Below are positions 1 to 6,000 of a stretch of 7,159 nt of DNA, in pieces. The notes under the pieces were generated by a model that was not told the DNA's origin, did no database searches, and was given only the letters and a program-made list of their open reading frames with translations. The DNA is from an uncultured Actinomycetes bacterium (lineage in GTDB: Bacteria; Actinomycetota; Actinomycetes; S36-B12): positions 1 through 7,159 of the forward strand of contig CALGTB010000271.1 of the NCBI GenBank assembly GCA_937902285.1. Reading direction: 5' to 3'. The position numbers and the translations under genes are program-made. The first letter of the stretch is position 1. Each line of letters begins with the position of its first letter.

Positions 1-447
1 ATCGTTGACGAGGTAGCGGGTCGCGAAGTTGTCGGTGCCGTCGACGATGAGGTCGTACTGCGCGAAGAGGTCCATGACGTTCGACGAGTCGAGCCGCTCC
101 TCGTGGAGGTTCACGGTCACGTGCGGGTTGATCTCGAGGACGCTCTCGCGGGCGCTGACCGCCTTGGACCGCCCGATGTCGCTCTGCCCGTGGATGATCT
201 GGCGCTGGAGGTTGCTCTCGTCGACCGTGTCGAACTCGACGATCCCGAGCGTGCCCACGCCGGCCGCGGCCAGGTACATCAGGGTCGGGCTGCCCAGCCC
301 GCCCGCGCCGACGCACAGGACCTTCGCGTTCATCAGGCGCTTCTGACCCGTCATGCCCACGTCGGGGATGATCATGTGCCGGCTGTAGCGGCGGACCTCG
401 TCGATGCTCAGGGCGGGGCCGGGCTCGACCAGTGCGGGCAGGATCAC
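1..447 (-). CDS. moeZ: MoeZ/MoeB/ThiF-type adenylyltransferase, N-terminal 149 codons (runs off left edge)
   Basis: E1-like enzyme that adenylates the C-terminal glycine of ubiquitin-like sulfur carriers (MoaD, ThiS, CysO) in the cytoplasm. In actinobacteria the MoeZ form usually also has a C-terminal rhodanese domain that loads sulfur. Seen: a nucleotide-binding GAGGLG loop (residues 47-52), YSRH (21-24), an ESNLQRQ segment (77-83) with Asn79 and Arg82, GRSKA with Lys95, and VDGTDN (135-140) followed by TRYLVND. These match the adenylation active-site motifs of the family. The N-terminus LPALVEPGPALS resembles actinobacterial MoeZ. I chose the GTG at 445-447 because GGAG lies 5 bases upstream and the length matches the family. 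The C-terminus, including the zinc cysteines and any rhodanese domain, is outside the window, so MoeZ versus MoeB or ThiF is inferred. It follows the Lrp gene on the same strand after 130 bases. Confidence 0.88.
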   Translation of the reverse strand, partial: MILPALVEPGPALSIDEVRRYSRHMIIPDVGMTGQKRLMNAKVLCVGAGGLGSPTLMYLAAAGVGTLGIVEFDTVDESNLQRQIIHGQSDIGRSKAVSARESVLEINPHVTVNLHEERLDSSNVMDLFAQYDLIVDGTDNFATRYLVND

Positions 448-497
448 GACGTCTCCAGGGCTCAGCGGCGAACTGCCGGCACGGGCGGCCGGCGACG

Positions 498-508
498 AGG
501 GTAACCCT
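498..508 (-). promoter_or_regulatory. possible moeZ promoter -10 inside a short palindrome
   Basis: The 11-base sequence AGGGTAACCCT is a palindrome with 5-bp arms around one base. Read on the minus strand it contains TACCCT (503 to 498), which fits the actinobacterial -10 pattern TAnnnT and lies about 50 bases upstream of the moeZ GTG. I see no convincing -35. It could equally be chance or a small operator. Confidence 0.25.
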
Positions 509-546
509 GCCGCACGCCGGCCCATTCCCGTGATCGCATCGCCGCA

Positions 547-565
547 CCTGCGAAGAGCACGCAGG
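547..565 (-). terminator. weak hairpin downstream of the Lrp gene
   Basis: CCTGCG (547-552) and CGCAGG (560-565) form a perfect 6-bp stem around a 7-base loop. On the minus strand it begins 12 bases past the Lrp stop codon. No U-tract follows, so a standard intrinsic terminator is not shown. It may attenuate read-through into moeZ or be incidental. Confidence 0.25.
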
Positions 566-577
566 AACCCGAGCGGA

Positions 578-1051
578 CTACCGCATGAAGTGGCCGCGCT
601 GGTGCTCGAAGACCAGGTGCGTCTGCGCCGCCGCGACTGCGGCATCGGACGTGAGCGAGGACAGCACGAACGACCGCAGTCGCTCGGGGTCCTGCACGGC
701 GACATGCACGAGGAAGTCCTCCGTGCCGGACACGTGGAACGACTGGATGACCTCGGGCAGCTCGGCCACGCGGCGGGCGAACCCCATGACGTGCTGGGGA
801 TCATGACCGCGCAGCCGCAGCGCCACGATGGCCTGAACGGGCCGCCCGACCCGGACGGGGTCGACGTCGGCCGTGAATCCCCTGATGACCCCCCGCTCCA
901 CGAGCGCGCGCACGCGGCCCAGGGCCGTGGAGGCCGCCACGCCTACCCGGGCCGCAAGCGTGTTGTTCGCGATCCGGCCGTCCGTCACGAGGGCACTCAC
1001 GAGGGCGAGATCGACAGCGTCAAGGGGCTGAATATCCTTCGGAACGGCCAC
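578..1051 (-). CDS. Lrp/AsnC-family transcriptional regulator
   Basis: Feast/famine DNA-binding regulator, normally an oligomer of dimers that responds to an amino acid. The 157-residue length is typical. Seen: an AsnC-type helix-turn-helix at about residues 10-58, with the recognition region around RVGVAASTALGRVRAL (35-50) followed by ERGVIRGFTADVDP. A C-terminal RAM effector domain runs from about 72 to 152, with the conserved VSGTEDFLVHV turn (107-117) that normally helps form the ligand pocket. The start is GTG at 1049-1051, preceded by GGAGGT six bases away. It is divergent from the PLP enzyme at 1139, and such pairs usually mean direct control of the neighbour. Known analogue: MdeR, the Lrp-type activator of methionine gamma-lyase mdeA in Pseudomonas putida. 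The effector (methionine, cysteine or another amino acid) is inferred, not seen. Confidence 0.92.
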   Translation of the reverse strand: MAVPKDIQPLDAVDLALVSALVTDGRIANNTLAARVGVAASTALGRVRALVERGVIRGFTADVDPVRVGRPVQAIVALRLRGHDPQHVMGFARRVAELPEVIQSFHVSGTEDFLVHVAVQDPERLRSFVLSSLTSDAAVAAAQTHLVFEHQRGHFMR

Positions 1052-1057
1052 CCGGAC

Positions 1058-1063
1058 ACCTCC
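1058..1063 (-). promoter_or_regulatory. strong Shine-Dalgarno site for the Lrp gene
   Basis: On the minus strand GGAGGT ends six bases before the GTG at 1051. It is the strongest ribosome binding site in the window and fixes this GTG as the start. Confidence 0.8.
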
Positions 1064-1096
1064 GTGATCGGCAGAAAGTTCGCGATTCCGGCCGCT

Positions 1097-1102
1097 AACC
1101 TA
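1097..1102 (-). promoter_or_regulatory. possible -10 element of the Lrp gene
   Basis: Minus-strand TAGGTT fits TAnnnT. It would place transcription start near 1090, leaving a leader of about 39 bases that contains the GGAGGT. The expected -35 position (about 1120-1125) falls inside the inverted repeat at 1109-1136, which would suit autoregulation. The -35 itself is poor. The overlapping plus-strand TAACCT (1096-1101) also fits TAnnnT and could serve the divergent gene, so the assignment is tentative. Confidence 0.3.
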
Positions 1103-1108
1103 CAGATC

Positions 1109-1136
1109 ATTCGCTTGATGTGGTAGATCAGCGAAT
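1109..1136. promoter_or_regulatory. inverted repeat, candidate Lrp-type operator between divergent genes
   Basis: The left arm is ATTCGC (1109-1114), an extra T (1115) and TGAT (1116-1119). A 7-base centre GTGGTAG follows. The right arm is ATCA (1127-1130) then GCGAAT (1131-1136). This gives 10 paired bases with one bulge. Its core, TTGAT-N7-ATCAG, is close to the roughly 15-bp dyads bound by Lrp/AsnC dimers. It is the only such dyad I see in the 87-base gap between regulator and enzyme. As RNA it could also form a hairpin just ahead of the downstream ATG. Confidence 0.55.
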
Positions 1137-1138
1137 CC

Positions 1139-2356
1139 ATGTCCATAGTGGCGGCCATGACAACCACCCCCGCGAACCACACCATGAGCACGCTGGCCGT
1201 CCATGCCGGCAGGGGCGACCTCACCGACCTGGGCGTCCACGCGCTGCCGATCGACCTCTCGACCACGGCGCCCCTCGAGGGGATCGACGCGGGCGGACTG
1301 GCCTATGAGTCACTCGCGTCCGGGGTCAAGCTGCCCCCGTCGATGTCGCCCGTCTATCGACGAGCGTGGAACAGCACGGTTGCGCGCTTCGAGGACGCCC
1401 TCGCGGCCCTGGAGAGCAGCGGCCCCGGGCAGCGGCAGGTCGAGGCCATCGCGTTCGCCAGCGGCATGGCCGCGCTCTCCGCGGTGCTCCTGTCCCGGGT
1501 CGCAGCGGGGCTTCCCCATGTCGTAGCGGTCCGGCCCCTGTACGGAGGCTCTGACCACCTGCTCGCTGCGGGACTGCTGGGCACCTCGGTCACCTACGCC
1601 GAGCCGGACGGCGTCTCGGGAGCCCTGCGTCCCGACACTGGGCTCATCGTCGTCGAGTCGCCGGGCAACCCCACCCTCGAACTGCACGACATCCGCGCCA
1701 TCGTCGCCGCGGCAGGGGTGGTGCCCGTCCTCGTGGACAGCACGTTCGCCACTCCGGTACTGCAGCAGCCGCTCGGCCTGGGCGCCACCTTCGTCCTCCA
1801 CAGCGCCACCAAGTACATCGGCGGGCACGGCGACGCCATGGGCGGGGTGATAGCGACGGACCCCGGGCACGCTGCCGAACTGCGGCCGATCCGGACCATC
1901 ACCGGCGGCGTCCTCGACCCCTGGTCGGCATACCTCCTCCACCGAGGCATCCCCACCCTGCCGTTGCGCGTGCGCGCCCAGCAGTCATCCGCAGCGGTCA
2001 TCGCCGACTGGCTGGTGCGACAGCCGGCGGTGGCGCGGACGTTCTACCCCGGTCTTCCGGGCGCCGATCCCCTCGGCTTGATCGGGAGCCAGATGAGCGG
2101 GCCGGGAGCCATGGTGTCGTTCGAACTGGCTGGGGGCTTCACGGCGGCCGAGAAGTTCTGCTCCGAACTCGCACTGATCACCCATGCTGTGTCGCTCGGT
2201 GGGGTCGACACGCTGATCCAGCACCCGTACGCCCTGACCCACCGACTGGTCAACGAGAGCGCCCGACCCGCTGAGGGCATCCTCCGCCTCTCCATCGGAC
2301 TCGAGGATCCGGCTGACATCATCGAGGACCTCGAGCGTGGGATGCGCTTCGCCTGA
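1139..2356 (+). CDS. PLP-dependent Cys/Met-metabolism (trans-sulfuration) family enzyme
   Basis: Fold-type I PLP enzyme of the family that holds cystathionine gamma-synthase, cystathionine gamma-/beta-lyase, O-acylhomoserine sulfhydrylase and methionine gamma-lyase; a cytosolic tetramer is usual. Seen in its 405 residues: AVHAGRGD near the N-terminus; SGM (108-110) in the phosphate-binding loop; LYGG (134-137), whose Tyr stacks on PLP; ESPGNPT (173-179); Asp200 in VDSTFATP, contacting the pyridine nitrogen; the Schiff-base Lys225 in HSATKYIGGHGD; SLGGVDTLIQHP (352-363); and RLSIGLED (383-390), whose Arg binds the substrate carboxylate. It carries Gly where methionine gamma-lyases have Cys (YGCT), so substrate specificity is open. 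The ATG at 1139 has no clear ribosome site. ATGs at 1157 and 1184 are alternatives, and the conserved region begins at the third. Likely controlled by the divergent Lrp regulator. Confidence 0.9.
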   Translation: MSIVAAMTTTPANHTMSTLAVHAGRGDLTDLGVHALPIDLSTTAPLEGIDAGGLAYESLASGVKLPPSMSPVYRRAWNSTVARFEDALAALESSGPGQRQVEAIAFASGMAALSAVLLSRVAAGLPHVVAVRPLYGGSDHLLAAGLLGTSVTYAEPDGVSGALRPDTGLIVVESPGNPTLELHDIRAIVAAAGVVPVLVDSTFATPVLQQPLGLGATFVLHSATKYIGGHGDAMGGVIATDPGHAAELRPIRTITGGVLDPWSAYLLHRGIPTLPLRVRAQQSSAAVIADWLVRQPAVARTFYPGLPGADPLGLIGSQMSGPGAMVSFELAGGFTAAEKFCSELALITHAVSLGGVDTLIQHPYALTHRLVNESARPAEGILRLSIGLEDPADIIEDLERGMRFA

Positions 2357-2375
2357 GCGCGTGCTGCCCCGCTCA
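2354..2375. terminator. short hairpin spanning both stop codons of convergent genes
   Basis: TGAGCG (2354-2359) and CGCTCA (2370-2375) make a perfect 6-bp stem around 10 bases. Each arm contains the stop codon of one of the two converging genes (PLP enzyme and vapC), which are only 16 bases apart. Neither side has a T-run, so a bidirectional terminator role is possible but weakly supported. Confidence 0.3.
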
Positions 2376-2777
2376 ATAGTCGGCGAGGTCCACCCACTCC
2401 AGGCCCGGCACGCGCGAGAAGGCGCGATCCGCAGACAGGACGCGGGCGCCGTGCGCCAGTGCCACCGCGCTGAGAACGGCGTCGAAGGCGCCGATGTCAG
2501 GCACACCCGCCCAGATGTCCAGGCCCTCCGCCACATCGCGGGCAGTCACCGTGACCAGCGGCGACAGCATGGCCGCGTACCGGTCGGCGAGCCGGGCGGC
2601 ATCCTCGCGGGACCGTCGCCGTCCCCGGACATGCGCGAACTCCTGGAGCACCGCAGGCGTGGTCTGACCGTCCGTTGCCCCCGACTGGACGTCCTGCACG
2701 AACCGCCGAGCGGGGCTGCAGAGCGCATGGTCGATGCCCACCGCATAGACGAGGACGGACGTGTCGACAAGAAGCAT
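2373..2777 (-). CDS. vapC: VapC-type PIN-domain toxin (RNase)
   Basis: PIN-domain toxins are Mg2+-dependent RNases that cut tRNA or rRNA and halt growth when the antitoxin is degraded. At 134 residues the length is standard. The acidic metal-binding set looks complete: Asp5 in LVDTSVLVY, Glu46 in LQEF, Asp99 in AFDAVLSAVAL and Asp117 in SADRAF. The beta-strand after it (VLSADRAFSRVPGLEWVDL) is typical of the PIN C-terminus. The ATG (2775-2777) overlaps the antitoxin stop by one base as TGATG, with no strong ribosome site. This points to translational coupling, so that toxin is made only after antitoxin. No frameshift or lost catalytic residue is visible, so it is probably active. The RNA target cannot be read from the sequence. 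Confidence 0.92.
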   Translation of the reverse strand: MLLVDTSVLVYAVGIDHALCSPARRFVQDVQSGATDGQTTPAVLQEFAHVRGRRRSREDAARLADRYAAMLSPLVTVTARDVAEGLDIWAGVPDIGAFDAVLSAVALAHGARVLSADRAFSRVPGLEWVDLADY

Positions 2778-3034
2778 CAGAGGTCGGCGAACCGTCCACC
2801 GCGGGCTCCATCGAGCTCACGGGCCAGGTCATCCGGCGAGCCCACCGCCATGGGCTCGGCGGCGAGGACGGCCGCCGCCGCCTCGGCCTTGCGGGAGTCG
2901 CCAGCCGTCCACATGAAGTCCACCGCCTCGCGGATGAGGGCACCGACACTGCGCCCCTCGGCCTTCGCGCGACGGCTCAGCCGCGCGTACTGATCCTCGT
3001 CGAGCAGGATCTGCATGCGATGGGTCAACGACAT
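2777..3034 (-). CDS. vapB: VapB-type ribbon-helix-helix antitoxin
   Basis: Antitoxin partner of the downstream PIN toxin. It is expected to bind its own operator through a ribbon-helix-helix dimer and to block the toxin with its C-terminal tail. Seen: a beta-strand RMQILLDED followed by two helices (QYARLSRRAKAEGRSVGALIREAVDFM), then an Ala-rich helix and a tail ending GGRFADL, which is the toxin-binding part in relatives. I chose the ATG at 3032-3034 (85 residues) because it sits exactly at the predicted transcription start of an extended -10 promoter and no Shine-Dalgarno sequence exists. An in-frame ATG two codons upstream (3038-3040, giving 87 residues) is the usual alternative. A further in-frame ATG near 3014 would cut into the ribbon strand. 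The stop overlaps the vapC start by one base, so the pair is an operon. Confidence 0.87.
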   Translation of the reverse strand: MSLTHRMQILLDEDQYARLSRRAKAEGRSVGALIREAVDFMWTAGDSRKAEAAAAVLAAEPMAVGSPDDLARELDGARGGRFADL

Positions 3035-3059
3035 GCACATACATTAGCATGTGCATGTC
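3030..3059. repeat. perfect 11-bp inverted repeat, candidate VapBC operator
   Basis: GACATGCACAT (3030-3040) and ATGTGCATGTC (3049-3059) are exact reverse complements separated by 8 bases (ACATTAGC). The dyad covers the putative vapB -10 and both candidate start codons, where VapBC complexes usually bind to repress their own operon. It also begins 11 bases past the gdh stop, so on a gdh read-through RNA it would form a strong hairpin with an 8-base loop, without a following U-tract. The combination of operator and gdh 3'-end structure is inferred. Confidence 0.75.
3041..3049 (-). promoter_or_regulatory. extended -10 promoter of vapBC
   Basis: On the minus strand TGC-TAATGT (3049 to 3041) matches the extended -10 form TGn-TAnnnT. 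Its last base lies 7 positions before the A of the ATG at 3034, which is the usual distance to +1. The predicted mRNA therefore begins on that ATG, a leaderless transcript of a kind common in actinobacteria. The -35 region, at the end of gdh, has no good match, as expected for extended -10 promoters. Confidence 0.55.
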
Positions 3060-3069
3060 TGGCTCATGC

Positions 3070-6000
3070 TCAGGTTGCCAGCCCCGTGGTCCCTTCCGAC
3101 CCGGCCGACGTGCTGCCCTGGGCCACGAGGTTGCGCATGGCCCGGAGCGCCACGGACAGTGTGGCCAGGTCGGGATCCTCGACGGCGGCGATGTCGTCGA
3201 GCGTGGCCTTGGCGCGGGCGACACCCTCCCGGTGCTCGTCCTCCCACACCGCGAGGCGGTCGACCGGCGGCAGCGCCGGATCGGTGGAGGCCAGGACGCT
3301 CGACGTCAGCCCGGCAACGACCGTGTAGAGGTCGCTGCGCAGGGCCTGTCGTGCCAGCGCCGTCCAGCGGTCGCCGCGCTGCAGTCCGGTGATCCGCACG
3401 AGCGTGCGATCGATGTCGTAGCGCTCGGACACGGCGAAGTACAGCGGCACCACGGTGTCGGGGGCCTCCCCCGTGCGCACGCAGATGTCCGTGATGTCGA
3501 GCAGTGCGAAGACGTCGAGCGCCGACGCGATCGTGCGCGCGAGTCCCTCGGGGGCGCCAGCGGCCATGAACCGCTGCGACAGCCGCTCCCAGCGCTCGCG
3601 CTCCTTGCCCAGCAGGTTGCTGGGCACGAGGTCGGCTCGGTCGGACACGACGGCGGCGAAGCGGTCGATCTCGCCCTGCACGTCGAGGGAGCCGCCGCGG
3701 GTCTGCAGGAACCACCGTGACGCCCGGTCGAGCAGGCGACGGTTCTCGAGGTGGAGTGCGGTCTGGGCGGTCGTCGGGATGAGGTTGTCCTGCTCGTTGA
3801 TGCGCTGCCACACGCTGGCGATGCCGAAGACCTCGATCGCCGCCCATGCCGCGCGCACGACCTGCACCGCGCTCGCCCCGGTCTCCTCCATCGCCCGGAA
3901 CACGAACGTGATCCCGGCGATGTTCAGCAGCCGGTTGCAGGTGACGGTGCTGACGATCTGGGTGCGCAGCGGATGCGCGCCCAGCGCATCGCCGAAGCGC
4001 TCGGCGAGTGCGGGCGGGAAGTAGCCGGTCAGGGCCTTCGAGAAGTACGGCTCGTCGGCGATGCCGGACTCCGTGAGCTGCTCCGTCAGCCAGATCTTCG
4101 CGTAGGCGAGCAGCACCGAGAGCTCCGGCGAGGTGAGGCCCTCTCCCGCCATCCGCCGCGTCCTCAGCTCCTCGTCGTCGGGCAGGAACTCCAGCGCACG
4201 ATCGAGGAGCCCGGCCTGCTCGAGCTCGCGGATCATGCGCTGGTGCACCGTGATGAGGTTCGCCGAGCCGGCTCGGGCATTGCCCAGCGCCACGTTCTGG
4301 CCGTAGTTGTCCTCGAGCACCTGGTCGGCGACCACGTCGGTCATCTGCGCCAGCAGCCCGTTGCGCTCCTGTGCCGCGAGGCCGCCGCTGCGGATCAGCC
4401 CGTCGAGCAGGATCTTGATGTTGACCTCGTGGTCGGAGGTGTCGACGCCCGCCGAGTTGTCGATGGCGTCCGTGTTGAGGCGCACGCCGTGCCGTGCCGC
4501 CTCGACGCGGCCGAGCTGGCTCATCCCGAGGTTGCCGCCCTCCCCCACGACCCGGCAGCGCAGGTCGGAGCCGTTGATCCGGATCCGGTCGTTGGCCTTG
4601 TCTCCGATGTCGGCGTTGGTCTCGTTCTGCGCCTTGACGTAGGTGCCGATGCCGCCGTTCCAGAGCAGGTCGACGGGGGCGCGCAACGAGGCCCTGATGA
4701 GCTCGTCCGGGGTCATCGCGTCGACATCCGCCGGGAGGCCCAGCGCCTCGGCCATCTGCGGGCTGATGTCGATCGACTTCGCCGCCCGGGGGAACACCCC
4801 GCCGCCCGGCGAGATGAGCGAGCGGTCGTAGTCGGCCCACGACGACCGGGGGAGGTCGAACAGCCGGCGACGCTCGGCGAAGGACGTGGCGGCATCCGGC
4901 ACCGGGTCGATGAACACGTCGCGATGGTCGAAGGCCACCACCAGCCGGATGTGCTCGCTGAGGAGCATGCCGTTGCCGAACACGTCACCGCTCATGTCGC
5001 CGACCCCGGCCACGGTGAAGTCCTGCGTCTGCGTGTCCACCCCCAGCTCGCGGAAGTGCCGCTTCACGGACTCCCACGCCCCCCGGGCGGTGATCCCCAT
5101 CGCCTTGTGGTCGTAGCCGACCGAGCCTCCGGATGCGAAGGCGTCGCCCAGCCAGAAGGCGTACTCCTGCGAGATGCCGTTGGCGATGTCCGAGAACGTC
5201 GCCGTCCCCTTGTCGGCCGCGACGACGAGGTAGGGATCGTCGCCGTCGTGCCGCACCACGTCGCGCGGCGGCACGATCGCCCCGTCGACGAGGTTGTCGG
5301 TGATGTCGAGCATGGACATGATGAACTCGCGGTAGGCCGACTTCCCCTCCGCCAGCCAGGCCTCGCGGTCGATCGACGGATCCGGCAGCTGCTTGGCGTA
5401 GAAGCCGCCCTTCGCCCCGACCGGGACGATCACCGCGTTCTTCACCTCCTGCGCCTTGACCAGTCCGAGCACCTCGGTGCGGAAGTCCTCCTGCCGGTCG
5501 CTCCACCGCAGCCCGCCGCGCGCGACCGATCCGAACCGGAGGTGCACGCCCTCGATCTGCGGGGAGTACACCCAGATCTCGAACTGCGGCTTGGGCAGGG
5601 GCAGGTCGGGCACCGCCCGCGGATCGAGCTTGACGGCGATGGACGAGCGGTCGATGCCGTCGTCGTCGACCTGGAAGAAGTTGGTGCGCAGCGTCGCCGT
5701 GATGAGCGCCAGGAAGGTGCGCATGATGCGGTCCTGGTCGAGGCTGGCGACCTCGTTGAGCGCCTCCTCGATCTCGGCGATGAGCCGTGCCTCGGCATCG
5801 GCGCGTCCGGCGACCTCACCCGGCGCGAAGCGCGTCTCGAACAGCGCGACGAGCAGCCGGGTGATGCCCACGTTGGCAATCACGACGTCCTCGATGTACT
5901 TCTGGCTGAACGACGACCCGATCTGCCGCATGTAGCGCGCATACGCCCGCAGGATGAGGGCCTGCCTCCACCGCATCCCGCCCCGGACGATGAGGGCGTT

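Noticed and set aside
547..565. Strong intrinsic terminator after the Lrp gene
   Set aside because: The stem is only 6 bp and no U-tract follows. It is kept only as a weak hairpin.
404..1126. Plus-strand open frame of 240 codons opposite the Lrp gene
   Set aside because: It is antisense to a clear Lrp/AsnC gene, its product resembles no family, and it has no ribosome binding site.
1115..1149. Sigma-70 promoter TTGATG with CATAGT for the PLP gene
   Set aside because: The spacer would be 23 bases, too long for a working -35/-10 pair.
1139..2356. Firm assignment as methionine gamma-lyase (mdeA)
   Set aside because: The divergent Lrp gene fits, but the catalytic-pocket Cys of methionine gamma-lyases is replaced by Gly, so only the family call is justified.
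2337..2993. Plus-strand open frame of 218 codons opposite vapBC
   Set aside because: It overlaps the end of the PLP gene and is the antisense shadow of two well-supported genes; the composition is Arg/Ala-rich with no domain.
3044..4840. Long minus-strand open frame (598 codons) within the gdh region
   Set aside because: Its translation is Arg/Gly/Ala-rich low complexity without a domain. It lies in another frame of gdh, whose own frame shows continuous family motifs. High GC produces such shadows.
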